Source: Phlegmacium glaucopus
Lineage: Eukaryota; Basidiomycota; Agaricomycetes; Agaricales; Cortinariaceae
Reading direction: 5' to 3'
DNA length: 64,000 nt
Assembly: GCA_015039465.1 (NCBI GenBank)
Contig: MU130238.1
Coordinates: 1-64,000, forward strand
In this document: positions 10,691-21,561 of the stretch, piece by piece
Layout of the letters: each line of letters starts with the position of its first letter
How positions within the stretch are numbered: the stretch's first letter is position 1
Position numbers and translations under genes: made by a program
The notes under the pieces: generated by a model
Database searches by the model: none
What the model saw: only the letters and a program-made list of their open reading frames with translations
What the model was told of the DNA's origin: nothing

Positions 10691-12541
10691 CAACACTTTA
10701 CACTCCCCCACGTCTTCCTCCAGGAATCCGCACGGACTGCCCGGAATCCTGGAGGAATCCTCCAGGAATCCAGGAATTCCTGATAAATGAGAATATTCCT
10801 CACGGATTCCAGGTGGATTCCTGGGATTCCTAGTTAATTCCTGGTGGATTCCTAGTTAATTCCTGGGGGATTCCTGGTATTCCTAGTATTCCTGGTGGAT
10901 TCCTGGAATTATTATTTCTACACCACTATTTCAATCAAATTTCCTTAGAGTTTTCTTGTAATATATGAATTTCTTTAATTTAATACTACCCCTGGTAAGG
11001 GGGTAGCTATATCATCATTCATCATTAATTATACATTTTGTAATCTAATAAACTAAATATATATATATATATATTTAAAAAAACGGGCATAGTTTGACAT
11101 AGATCATGGTTAAAAAGTAAAATATTTACAAAAAAACCCTCCCACTAGGGGAGGGTAGCGGACGTTCGATAAAAAATTAACAAAAAAACCCCCTCTGGAG
11201 AGGGGGTAGCCATCTTCGTCATCGTTCGGCGTCGTCATCGTTGTCGTCGTTGTCGTCGTCATCGTTGTCGTCGTCATCGTCGTTGTCGTTGTCGTTGTCG
11301 TTCGGTGTCCGTTGAAATAAAACAAACCCCCCCAGACGTGGGGGGGTAACCGTCGTCGTTCGAACCGTAACTAAGGGAANNNNNNNNNNNNNNNNNNNNN
11401 NNNNNNNNNNNNNNNNNNNNNNNNNNNNNNNNNNNNNNNNNNNNNNNNNNNNNNNNNNNNNNNNNNNNNNNNNNNNNNNNNNNNNNNNNNNNNNNNNNNN
11501 NNNNNNNNNNNNNNNNNNNNNNNNNNNNNNNNNNNNNNNNNNNNNNNNNNNNNNNNNNNNNNNNNNNNNNNNNNNNNNNNNNNNNNNNNNNNNNNNNNNN
11601 NNNNNNNNNNNNNNNNNNNNNNNNNNNNNNNNNNNNNNNNNNNNNNNNNNNNNNNNNNNNNNNNNNNNNNNNNNNNNNNNNNNNNNNNNNNNNNNNNNNN
11701 NNNNNNNNNNNNNNNNNNNNNNNNNNNNNNNNNNNNNNNNNNNNNNNNNNNNNNNNNNNNNNNNNNNNNNNNNNNNNNNNNNNNNNNNNNNNNNNNNNNN
11801 NNNNNNNNNNNNNNNNNNNNNNNNNNNNNNNNNNNNNNNNNNNNNNNNNNNNNNNNNNNNNNNNNNNNNNNNNNNNNNNNNNNNNNNNNNNNNNNNNNNN
11901 NNNNNNNNNNNNNNNNNNNNNNNNNNNNNNNNNNNNNNNNNNNNNNNNNNNNNNNNNNNNNNNNNNNNNNNNNNNNNNNNNNNNNNNNNNNNNNNNNNNN
12001 NNNNNNNNNNNNNNNNNNNNNNNNNNNNNNNNNNNNNNNNNNNNNNNNNNNNNNNNNNNNNNNNNNNNNNNNNNNNNNNNNNNNNNNNNNNNNNNNNNNN
12101 NNNNNNNNNNNNNNNNNNNNNNNNNNNNNNNNNNNNNNNNNNNNNNNNNNNNNNNNNNNNNNNNNNNNNNNNNNNNNNNNNNNNNNNNNNNNNNNNNNNN
12201 NNNNNNNNNNNNNNNNNNNNNNNNNNNNNNNNNNNNNNNNNNNNNNNNNNNNNNNNNNNNNNNNNNNNNNNNNNNNNNNNNNNNNNNNNAGGATTCCAGG
12301 TGGATTCCGGGTGGATTCTGTGTTGGGGATTCCTAAGGAATTCCGGGAATCCTGGTATCAATTTCATTGTGTACCAGGAATCCTCCTGGAATCCTCCTGG
12401 ACTGGGAAGAGCCAGGAATGTCAATTTCAGGGGGAATTGGCTGGTAGAAAATTCCTCCCGGAATCCTCCAGGAATCCTCCCGGAATAGGTAGGAATCCAC
12501 CAGGAATCCTCCAGGAAGACGTGGGGGAGTGTAAAGACCTC
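10691..12541. mobile_element. element B, CTTTACACTCCCCCAC-type transposon
   Basis: The ends are CAACACTTTACACTCCCCC (left) and GGGGGAGTGTAAAGACCTC (right), with the exact duplication AGATAATC (10683-10690, 12542-12549). Its arms are repeats of GGAATCCTCCAGGAATCC and GGTGGATTCCTGG. It also holds TCGTCG microsatellite (about 11215-11310) and several C-run/G-run hairpins. The middle is an assembly gap, so a transposase cannot be excluded. Excision restores PDYLWEFDSVF in the gypsy RT. Confidence 0.85.
11380..12289. other. assembly gap (N)
   Basis: All bases are N. It lies inside element B between the hairpin and microsatellite tract and the right arm, so repeat collapse is the likely cause. The true length is unknown. 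Confidence 1.
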
Positions 12542-12549
12542 AGATAATC

Positions 12550-13944
12550 TGGAACTCCTTCTTTTGTTTTGGATTGCGTGTTATGCTGGAAAGCTTCTGC
12601 AAGACATTGGGAGATGGTGGAGGTGGCTCGGATGTCTGCCTGCGGTGGTAGTAGGCCAGTGGCAAATATTCTGTTGCCATCCTCAAATTCAGGGTTTGGG
12701 CTACTTTCCTCCCCATCATCATCATCACAATCCTCTCATGAGCTGGAAGTGGGCCGATCAAGCATTTTTCAATTTGGCATATTTCTGCTTTTTGAAAATT
12801 TTGTTCCTCTCAGATTTCATTCCTGCATTCCAAACAGCAACAGGGTGGACAATGGGACATTTTCACTTCTAGTCCAGTGACTGTGAACAAGGATCTCTTG
12901 GAGTGTCCTTTATACCTAAGTATCAGATCAACCACTTCCGTGATCGATCTGGCTTCATTCAGAGTACCATCAACTAGTGTTTAGAAGTCTGGTCCAGTCC
13001 GGTTTTTTGGTATTTTTGGACAGGACCAGAACTGCAACCAGTCCACTAAGCTTCTAGAAGGTCAAAACACCAGACTGGACCAATTAGGACTGGTCCACAT
13101 CGGTTTTTTGCAGTCCTGGACCAGTCCTGGTCCAAGACTGTCCAGGACCGGACTTTTGACAAATACCGGTCATATTTTTATATATGACATCAGACAAATA
13201 TGTAGATGTAATTTATACCTTTAGAATAAGCCCAAGAACGTTAAATTCCATTGGGAATTGACAATTTTATGGTGATATTATTTGTTTCCTACTGTTTTGT
13301 GTACATTTTTACTGTCTTATTTTTTTTCTCAGTGAATATTTGACCAATAAATATGGTCTTTATCTTGTTTTAAAGGGAAAAATAAGGGCTACAAAACTAC
13401 CGGTTCAGACCGGTCCTAAAACCGAAGACCGGTCTTTTTTCAGTCTTTGCTTCTCAAAAACCAAAAAACCGGACTGCTGGTCCGGCCTTTTGCAGTCTGG
13501 TCCAGTCTTTTTCCAGTCTTTTCCAGTCCTGCAACTGGACTTCCAAACACTACCGTCAACGTTAAATACTGGAATCGGATTTGACAGGGACCTTGTTGTG
13601 AGCCTGTTAGTTTTGACATAGTCTCTGTCAATAAACTTTCCGTTGGCTCCAGAGTCTATTAAGGACAGAAAGGAGTTTACTTCTCCAGTGTCGGTTGTTT
13701 CAATGCTGACTTTGAGTTCCAGTGATTTAGAATTAGCATTGAGGGAGCCAATAGTGAACTTTTTTGGGAGGGTTCTTTCCCATCGGGGCTGGAACACTTG
13801 GATTTTTTTTGGAATTTCTGATGTTTGTACGACTTGAACGTTTTCAACCATCTCATTTATTTCATCAATGCTATCTACATGTAGAATGGAGAACCAATTG
13901 GTTGTTGACAGCAAGGGCGTACAGTTCACTCGCTGTTTTGGCAA
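12550..13944 (-). pseudogene. gypsy aspartic protease, interrupted
   Basis: The minus strand reads FLSLIDSGANGKFIDRDYV, with the retropepsin catalytic DSG, then NPIPVFNVDG. The frame resumes after the hAT-like insert as TLNEARSITEVVDLIL and YKGHSKRSLFTVTGL. Removing the insert with one 8-bp copy joins VDG to TLNEA in frame. An upstream linker reads PKKFTIGSLNANSKSLELKV. Further gypsy coding sequence lies between 12550 and about 12900. Confidence 0.8.
12975..13552. mobile_element. hAT-like MITE inside gypsy protease
   Basis: The termini TAGTGTTTAGAAGTC and GACTTCCAAACACTA are inverted repeats with one mismatch. The flanks CCATCAAC (12967-12974) and CCGTCAAC (13553-13560) match at 7 of 8 positions. 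TAGNGTT-type ends with 8-bp duplications are typical of hAT elements. Both arms carry many degenerate CTGGTCCAGTCC and CAGTCCTGGACC repeats. There is no transposase (578 bp). Excision restores the protease frame, which fixes the boundaries. Confidence 0.85.
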
Positions 13945-14595
13945 AAATCCTTTAAATTGTCAGTCTGACTTTTGTGTTCAGTGTTCTCTGAAGGTTCCAT
14001 CCGATCTGGATCCACTACTTTGTCAAGTTGGGTTAGCCGGTGCTCCAAGATGGTCTGGAGTTCATCCGTGGTCAGCGCTCGAACATCAAAATGTTTCTTG
14101 CATTGTCTCCCAATATGTCCAATGCCTCCGCACCGGAAGCATGACAGCAGTACCGAACCTGCTTTCCAGGCCATGTCAATGTCCATAGGTACAGGGTTTC
14201 CTGGAGTTGGTACAAGGTGTGCATTCCTCTGTGGCAGAATTGATGGATTGAATCGGAGTGTGGTGGTACCAGTTGGTCAAGAAGTGGTTGCTGCCAGACT
14301 TTTGTAAGCTGACTGGAAAGCCTTGTTAGTGGCTCGGTTTTCATCTATTGTCTGGGCCATTCTGTACCATCCCATCAGATCTGTATCAGACAGTCTTCCA
14401 GAAGCCATTGTAGCAATGGAGTTCTGAGTCTGGGCATTCAGGCCTCTTTGGAACTTTACTATGATAGTTTTCAGATCTGTGTATCTGGAATCCGTAATTA
14501 GGTCTTGGAATTTGTCCACATATTCTTCCAAGGACTGGTTTTTCTCGAAATATCCAGTTGACTCTAGTCGGTTGATGGTAACCAAGTCCACATTT

Positions 14596-15147
14596 GAGGT
14601 CTTTACTCTCCCCCACACATTCTGAGCGGAATCTGCTTGGATCCGATCATATTCCGAGCGGATCCGAGCGGATCCGAGCACTTTTTGAGTGTATTCCGAG
14701 CAGAATTTGCTTGGACCCGCTTGGATCCGCTTGGATCCGCTCGGACTGCTAGGAATGGAACCTATATACCTCCCTAACCTTAACAAAGCCCTAACAAAAC
14801 CTTAACAAAACCTTAATAAAACCTTAACAAACTATATACCTCCCTAACCTTAACACAACCTTAACAAAAACCTTAACAAAACCTTAACAAAACCTTAAAA
14901 AAACCTTAACAAAAACCTTAACAAAACCTTAACAAAAACCTTAACAAAACCTTAACAAAATCTTAACAAAACCTTAACAGAAGTATTTTCCCAATAAATT
15001 TGTGTCTTATTTGCTTAGATCCACTTGGAATCTGCTTGGAATCTGCTTGGAATCTGCTCGGACCTGCTCGTAATCTGCTCGGATCTGCTCGGACTGCTCG
15101 GATCTGCTCGGATCCAAGCGGAATGTGTGGGGGAGGGTAAAGTACTG
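14596..15147. mobile_element. element C, CTTTACNCTCCCCCAC-type transposon
   Basis: The ends are GAGGTCTTTACTCTCCCCC and GGGGGAGGGTAAAGTACTG, with the exact duplication CCACATTT (14588-14595, 15148-15155). Its arms are repeats of GGATCCGAGCGGATCC and GGAATCTGCTTGG. The middle is an array of AACCTTAACAAA units (about 14770-14990). 552 bp, non-coding. Excision restores FCPANV|DLVTIN in gag. Confidence 0.88.
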
Positions 15148-15422
15148 CCACATTTGCGGGACAGAACTTATTTTTGAAGTCGTCTTGGAAATTGGACCAA
15201 TCCAGGAACCAGGTTGACTCAGGGTTGTCCATTTCCCATTGGAAAACCCTAGCTGCCCATTTTGATGCTCTTCCAGATTTCATGTAGGACATGGCACAGA
15301 TAATTTTTGTTTGCTTGTCTGAGAATTTGTCAGGACAGAGCTGGATGTATGTTTGGCATGAGTGAAGGAATGCCATTCCTTTGGATCATTCTCCGTCAAA
15401 CTCCGTTGGGAATGCCGGTGAT

Positions 15423-16490
15423 ACGGTGGAAATATATATATACACGGATATATTTATTTTACTGGAAATATCCCTAATTTAATTATTAAAAACTAAACTA
15501 TGAGTGCAATCTGATACAGTAAAGGATCATTGGTATTGACTATACCAGTTGATTAAAACATATATTGCAATGAAATAATTCATAACACAGGGCTGGAGAT
15601 AATTATGGTGAGACATCACCTAATTTTCATACTGTCCAATTTACAAGATTTCCTGACTGAAACCATGAATACCATGACAGTCAATAAGGAATATATTGCA
15701 ATTTATGTAATTACTAGTAAAGTAGGGAGTTATCCATGCATTAAAGACTCTATCTAAAAAGGGATAGGACAAAGACTTGTGCTTCGAAACTGAGGAAGTC
15801 ACAAGGGTCACAAGTGTTACAAAAGAGATTACACAAGTAAATAAAAGGAGCCGGGCTACTGGGTACAAACCCAAAATGGATGTTTGTGAAATAGTTACAA
15901 ACAAATAGTCGGAATAATGATAAGAATAATAAGGGGAACTACGGAGCGGCCAATAAACGGGTTATAACAATCACATGTAAATCAACTTTAAAACTTGTAT
16001 AAATAGGGTAGAAAAATTGTAAATAAATCATCAAATCGTTTCTTTCTTACCACCCACATTTTGTGTGCTAAGAAATAAGGAACAGTCGTTCTATTAGAAG
16101 GAAAAGAATTATTAGTGTATTGGTTACACTATTAAGAAATATTTGAATCTGAATTGGTCTTCGGAATTTAGTGAATTTAGAAAATTTGTATTGGTGCATT
16201 GGTTGCACAACTTTGACAACGGAGTTAGTCTCTGAAGTCAGTGAAATTATTATAGTTCTTCACAACTTAAAAGTGAAACATTTAACATATATTTCTGTGT
16301 GAAGACAAATCAATAAATTGGAACGGCTATACTTCCTAGGAAGCCCGTATCGCATTGATATATTGTGTTGGTGTGTGTGTGTGTGGTTCATATCATTGCA
16401 CACCATCCTCATAGTAAACCTATCACCGGCCTTGCAGAACAAGTCCGGGGTATGTTTTCGGTTCACAGAGGAACCTCTTGTTGTGGTATA
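15423..16490. mobile_element. unidentified 1.07-kb insertion in gypsy gag
   Basis: The flanks share GGTGAT (15417-15422 and 16491-16496), and excision with one copy joins VQSP to AFPTEFDGE in the gag frame, so an insertion occurred. The insert is AT-rich, has TATAAATAGG at about 15998-16008, a (GT)n run near 16370 and no long frame. It looks LTR-like but lacks clear TG..CA ends. The class is undetermined. Confidence 0.5.
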
Positions 16491-17086
16491 GGTGATTGTA
16501 CATTCGGAACGAGTTGGTGGAGCATCTCCATAATTCGGTTGAATTTGTTTTGGTATTCAATGTCCCAAGCTTGAAATCGGGGGCTATGAATCAGACTATC
16601 GTTCCACTGGATTAAATCACATCAAGAGGCCCTGGGAGTCCCTTAGAATCTATGAATTTTGCTAGACAATATTCAACTGCTGTGTCCAGAAAAGTATTTT
16701 GCAATTTTCTCAATAAGGAGAGCTGCTATTAATATAATTTAAACATATTCAGGGTTCTAAAACAATTCTCTACCACCTTTAAAAAATTTCCTTTTTTGGA
16801 ATTTTATGTAATCTACCCTGACCCAGCACCATATGCTCGAAATCATGCTTATCTGTGATCATGTGACCAATGGTCTGTGCGCCATCCAAAAGATATATAA
16901 ACCACCCACAATTTTGTTTTCTTATTTCCTACTTCCCCCAGTATTATAGTACTAGTATATAACTTTGTATCACTATTTTATTATTATTTTATTACTAGTA
17001 TATATGATGTTTAGAATAATTGAATATTATTTTAAATATTATTATTATTCTGTTGTGTGAGACTATTCAAATATCTGGTTCTAGCA

Positions 17087-17338
17087 TCAGATATAAAGGG
17101 ACTAAGGCTGCCTCAGGGATGCTCTCAGGTTGCCTCAGGACACTCTTAGGTTGCCCCAGGACATACCCAGGACATACCTAGGACACCCTCTGAGTTTTCA
17201 AAAAAAAAGACATTGGAATAGTACCTTCTTAGAGCACTCTTGGAGCTCTAAGGCTCTAAGAGCTCTGGGGGTGTCTTAGAGTATTTTAGAGTGTCCTTAG
17301 ACTGTCCCAGGGCAAAAGTGTTTTTCCTGATGTCCTAA
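17087..17338. repeat. possible small inverted-repeat element
   Basis: The ends are loosely inverted (TAGCATCAG..GGCTGCCTCAGGGA against the reverse complement of CAGGGCAAAAG..CCTGATGTCCTA). Inside are degenerate repeats of TCAGGACACTCTTAGG and TCTTAGAGTGTCC. The design resembles the other MITEs here, but no target duplication was found. Bases 16621-17086 show nothing recognisable. Confidence 0.3.
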
Positions 17339-17366
17339 TGTTAGGGCAACTGCGACGCCGACTGAG
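17339..17366 (-). repeat. gypsy LTR-A end fragment (5' LTR remnant)
   Basis: TGTTAGGGCAACTGCGACGC matches the end of LTR-A in the minus orientation and then passes directly into copia sequence. It marks the right limit of the gypsy insertion; the remainder of the 5' LTR is deleted. Confidence 0.6.
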
Positions 17367-18580
17367 TTTGGATGATTCTTTTAACCTACCCGAGGATTTG
17401 ACAACCTTTGAATGTGAATCCCAATCCCTATCTCCACCTCCTGATACAATTGATAATCAATCTTTATTACTACAGGGATTGATTTGTTTTCTTCACCCTT
17501 CGTGGATGCCTTCACGTGCCAGATGCACCAATCAACCTATTATCTGTTGGTGCTATGAATGAAAGGGGTATTATTCTCACTTTTAACCCTGATGCTCCAA
17601 CAACATTTTCATACCCTCCTGATGACCCCATCTTACCAGGTTTTTCTATGTCTGCAACTGTTCTTTGTCGATTGTCATTCCTTAATCTTGATTTTGTTCA
17701 ACATCCCAATCATCCACAAATTCCTCCTCCTTTTTCTGCCTTTACCTTTCCCAAGGCTAAACTTACTTTGATGCTTTGGCACCATCACTTTGGCCATCTT
17801 GGCATGGAGGCTACCAAAGACACTCTAATGAAGAATTATGTTGAGGGCATTGAATTGATGGGTCCTTTTATCCATGAAAATTGCACTGCGTGCATTATTG
17901 GCAAAAGTCCACAACACTTGTATTCTCATCATGGTCACTGTGCATCCAGTGTTGGTGAACTCTTGCATATGGACCTATGTGGCCCCTATCCCACGCAAAC
18001 TCCTGATGGCAAATTATATTTCTATGTCATTCTAGACAACTACTCTTACTTTGGTTTCACACACTTATTACGACTTAAAAACAGGGTTTTTCAAGTTTTT
18101 TGTGACATCAAAGCTTTCCTTTCCCAGTCCTATGGCAAAAAAGTTATTACCGTTTGTATTGATGGCACACTAGAACTTTCCAAAGGATTGATGGGGAAAC
18201 ACTTTGCTTCCAATGGAATAGTCGTCCAGAAAACAGCTCTGCATGCTCATTTGCAAAATGGAAAAATTGAACAATATGTCCAAATAATTGAAGAGGGTGG
18301 ACAAACACTCCTTGCTGACTCCGGTCTTCCTACCTCTTTCTGGGGGTGGGCTGTACTTACATCGCAATATCTTCATAATCAATTACCAACCTCTACACTT
18401 TTGACAAATATTATGCCTTGTGAAGTTCTAACTGGGAAGAAACCAAATCTTTTTCATTTACATGTTTGGGGCTGTCAGTGTTTTGTCGCAATTCCTCCTG
18501 AATTGTGGACCCTCAGTGTTATGAGGCTATTTGTGTTGGCTACAAAGAAGCCTGTGTTGGATGGACAGTACAGGATTTAA
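17367..18580 (+). pseudogene. copia protease tail, pre-integrase and integrase
   Basis: Starting near 17480, the frame reads the end of protease (INLLSVGAMNERG), the GAG-pre-integrase zinc region (LWHHHFGHLGMEATKDTLM, NCTACIIGKSPQH) and the integrase core (LHMDLCGPYPTQTPDG; HLQNGKIEQYVQ). The first Asp and last Glu of the DDE triad are visible; the middle block (VCIDGTLELS) is altered. It ends in a frame change at about 18520, just before the LKG..FSQDV junction with RT. Confidence 0.85.
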
Positions 18581-20171
18581 AAGGGGCATTCATTTTTCTC
18601 AGGATGTAATCTTTAATGAGGATATGTCTGCTTGCCTTGGCTTTTCTCATTCACTGTCACCTCTACTCATCAATGATCATCCTACTTCACCCCAACCTGT
18701 CTGCAACTGTGTACAAACATTGGCAGGCCAGGATTTTACTGAGGTCCTTTGCTTAAGAAAACTCCATGCAGTTGCACATGTGAAGCAGAGAATGGATAGA
18801 TCGGAGAATGTTGCTCAGAATGGGGGTGATACTGATGTGGGATTGGAGACAAATGGGGGTGCAGTGTTATATGCAAACAATGATGTGGTTGCTCTTGATC
18901 TGGATGTTGATGTGGATCGGGGTTTCATGCCTATTGGAATGGGTGACCTGAACCCTACGGATGACACCATTTTTGATTATATCTCTTTAATAGTATCTTC
19001 AGAATTTTATCATCAAATTGATACCAAATCTCTGGATATGATGGAGACTGTTGCACTATGTTCCATCACACACTTTCATATCAACAAAATCCCCTTGACT
19101 TACTCCGATGCTACAACACAACCTGATGCTCCAGTATGGATTGCAGCGATAGCATGGGAAAAGCAGAGTTTGGTTGAAATGGGGGCTTTTGAGGAAGAGG
19201 ATTTACTGAAGGGAGAACATACTGTTGGGCTGAAATGGGTCTATGATCAAAAGATGGATGCCAATGGTTCACTCATAAAAGGGAAGGAGAAAGCTCGACT
19301 GGTCGCTCAGGGATTCAATCAATGTCCTGGTCAGTATGATGAGACATATGCACCTGTGGCTAAGATGGCAAGTGTTTGTATCCTTCTCACATGGGCAGCT
19401 GTTCACAATTTAGACATTTTCCAATTTGATTGCAAGACAGCTTTTCTACATGCCAAACTGCGTCATCCCATCTATGCTCAACCATTTCCTGGCTATACAC
19501 CTATTACTCCTGGGAAGGTTCTTTGCATTCTCATTGCTCTCTATGGGCTTTGTCAATCTGCTTATGGATTCTACATGCTTCTTATGTCACTTCTTTGTGA
19601 TCTAGAAGTGATATGGTGCGAGGGTGATCATGGTGTTTTCTATGGTGAATGGATGTTACCTCCAGATCCATCTGTTATGGTACCTACAGATGGCAAACCC
19701 TTGGTCCTTTATGTTCCTATCCATGTTGACAATGGTCTCATGATCACCAATTCTCCATCTTTGTATCAATGGTTTATTACTACCCTATCACAACGACTAT
19801 TGATAGTAGATTTGGGACCTTGCTCCAAATTCCTCAGCATCATCATTATCTGGGATCGCTTGAATCATCACCTATGGTTGTCATCACATGTCTATGTCAC
19901 CGCATTATTGGACAAATGGAATATGCTAGTTTGCAAATCTGCATCTACCTCTTTTCCTTATAAAATCACTGAAGTGCGGCTGCCTCCACCCAATTTGCTT
20001 CCAGAAATTACTGATGATGAACTTGTACCAAAATATCAACAACTTGTAGGATGTCTTTTGTATCTTGCCATCTCTACTCATCCGGATCTCTCATACTATG
20101 CCATGTGGCTTGGACAATACAATTCAAAACCAACCCGTTTCCACTTTCTCGCTGCCAAGCATGTACTGTGA
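18531..20171 (+). pseudogene. copia reverse transcriptase (RVT_2)
   Basis: The frame reads HFSQDVIFNED, WIAAIAWEKQSLVEMGAF, LKWVYDQKMDANGSLIKGKE, ARLVAQGFNQCPGQ, FQFDCKTAFLHAKL and YGLCQSAYGF in normal order. The catalytic VDD reads VDN (IHVDNGLMI), a likely G-to-A change that alone would inactivate it. The frame closes with TGA at 20169 inside HVL*YLAGT, where copia RTs have VLRYLKGT. Confidence 0.85.
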
Positions 20172-20174
20172 TAT

Positions 20175-21237
20175 TTGGCTGGTACTAGGGAGTTAGCTCT
20201 GCTATTGGGATCACCTTCATCATCTGTTCCTTCAACCCTCTGTGCTTACATGCAAAATGTAGGTTGCTCTGATGCTGATTGGGCATTGGATGCCGTGGAC
20301 CAAAAAAGTATATCTGGTTATTCTTTTTATTTTGAGGGCTCCCTTGTTTCTTGGTCTGCCGTGAAACAGAAGTCTATCGCATTATTGTTGACAGAGGCAG
20401 AGTATTACGCAATGACGCATGTGTTCAAGGAAGCACTATGGCTCAAAGTCTTTCTTGGTTTTCTCAAATTCCCAGTCCCACATCCATTCCCCATTCTCTC
20501 TGACAATCAAGCTGCATGCTCCCTTTCAAATTCACCTGCGATTTCAGCACTGTTAGGGCAACTGCAGTACTGACTTAGTCAGACTAGCAGGGGATCCAAA
20601 GGTAATAATATTATAAACAATAGTTTACATCTAACTCACCTAGCAGGGGATCCAAAGAGGAAAGGATAAGGATTCCTGCTAGGATGGGGGGTATTTAAGT
20701 ACCAGTATGGACATAACGGAGATATGTAAATAATAATAAAATGGTGTGATAAATAAATAATAAAAATAGTGTCATGTGAAGATAAATAAAATAATAAAAT
20801 AAGATGAAGTCAAATTGGGATCGGAAGTTGGACTGGGGCCAATTGAGGTTGGGGAGTAGGACCAGCTAGGACCGATTAAGGTTTGGGAGTTGAACCGGTC
20901 GGTTCAGGTTCAAGTTGATTTTGTCAGTGAGGTGGAATGTACCGAGTCATGGTTGAGTGTAAATTTGGGAGTTGGTTTGGAATCGGGACTGAGGCAGGGT
21001 TCAGGCCCAATTGGGAGTTGGTAGTTCAGTCGAAAGTCGGGTGTCCCCTAACAAGCACATTCAAAACATATCAATATTCAACATCATTTTATTTGTTCTC
21101 ATGTCTCTGATGGCTCCTTTTCCACTACTTGGATCCCTACCAGTGATATGCCTGCCGACATTTTTACCAAGCCCCTTCATTTTCCTCTATATAAATGTCA
21201 TCGGGAAGTCCTTGGACTTTCTATTCCTCCTAAATGA
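20175..21237 (+). pseudogene. copia RNase H, split by a solo LTR
   Basis: It reads GCSDADWALDAVDQKSISGY, SWSAVKQKSIALLLTEAEYY and DNQAACSLSNSPAISA, then meets the LTR at 20551. Removing the LTR and one AGCAC copy continues the frame through HSKHINIQHHFIC, MPADIFTKPLHF and stop TGA at 21235-21237. The D and E catalytic residues (DAD, EAEY) are present. Confidence 0.85.
20551..21053 (-). repeat. solo LTR-A inside copia RNase H
   Basis: 503 bp. On the plus strand it reads TGTTAGGGCAACTGCAG...GTGTCCCCTAACA, with exact AGCAC duplications (20546-20550, 21054-21058). It is longer and more divergent in its U3-like part than the other LTR-A copies. Confidence 0.9.
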
Positions 21238-21293
21238 TTATTCTTTGTTTTTTATGTTATCTTTTTCTATGTTTCATTTCTATGATGGGGGTG

Positions 21294-21561
21294 TGTTGAC
21301 TCCATACTAAGTCAGGTTGTCTATCACTCATGTGATACTCCTGTTCGTTTATCTCTCACACTTCTTCTTTTCATTCCTCAGTTGTCAACTATCATGTTCC
21401 TGACACTGAGGAAGTACATTATACATTTTCATTCCTATAATAATGTATAACTAACTTGTATCCTAGTACGCTCTTTGCATCTAGGTGAATAGATTAGTTG
21501 TCAACTATCACATTCCTGACACTGAGGAATATGCTCTTTGTGTCTAGATCCGAGATCAACA
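21294..21561 (+). repeat. copia 3' LTR
   Basis: TGTTGACTCCATAC...GAGATCAACA, preceded by the purine-rich GATGGGGGTG. It has an internal duplication of a TTGTCAACTATCACATTCC block. 268 bp. Confidence 0.8.

Larger units (their letters stand above)
13926..16620 (-). pseudogene. gypsy gag, in pieces
   Basis: Reading leftward: an N-terminal piece (RFQAWDIEYQNKFNRIMEM, HQLVPNVQSP, about 16497-16600); then, after the insert at 15423-16490, AFPTEFDGE*SKGMAFLHSC..QTYI and SNFQDDFKNKFCPANV; then, after element C, DLVTINRLESTGYFEKNQ..LEEYVDKFQDLI; and a CCHC knuckle CFRCGGIGHIGRQCKKHF (about 14090-14150). The TGA at 15386 replaces Arg. A frameshift lies near 14280. Excision of element C and of the 1.07-kb insert each restores a continuous frame. 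Confidence 0.8.
7136..17366 (-). mobile_element. Ty3/gypsy chromoviral retrotransposon, nested
   Basis: Minus-strand order from right to left is gag, zinc knuckle, aspartic protease, RT, integrase, chromodomain, purine-rich tract and 3' LTR. The 5' LTR is reduced to a 28-bp end fragment at 17339-17366. It carries element A1 (8702-9853), element B (10691-12541), a hAT-like MITE (12975-13552), element C (14596-15147) and an unidentified 1.07-kb insert (15423-16490). Between RT (VQSFLG) and integrase (ELHPLP) the RNase H region is deleted. In-frame stops at several Arg positions show it is dead. Confidence 0.85.
5093..21561 (+). mobile_element. Ty1/copia retrotransposon, nested and decayed
   Basis: The outer element of the nest. 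Long terminal repeats start TGTTGACTCCATAC and end TCAACA. The flanks are GATTC (5088-5092) and GATTT (21562-21566), a 4-of-5 target duplication. In order it holds a 5' LTR, a half-tRNA primer site, gag, the protease tail, integrase, reverse transcriptase, RNase H, a purine-rich tract and a 3' LTR. It is interrupted by a solo gypsy LTR in the 5' LTR, by a whole gypsy nest at 7136-17366 and by another solo LTR at 20551-21053. Removing these leaves about 5.3 kb, a normal copia size with some internal loss. It cannot be active. Confidence 0.85.

Noticed and set aside
11219..12424. 401-codon minus-strand frame
   Set aside because: Most of it is N bases in the assembly gap; the visible ends are microsatellite and element B arm repeats.
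14770..14990. Telomeric or centromeric satellite from the AACCTTAACAAA array
   Set aside because: About 220 bp only and confined to the interior of element C.
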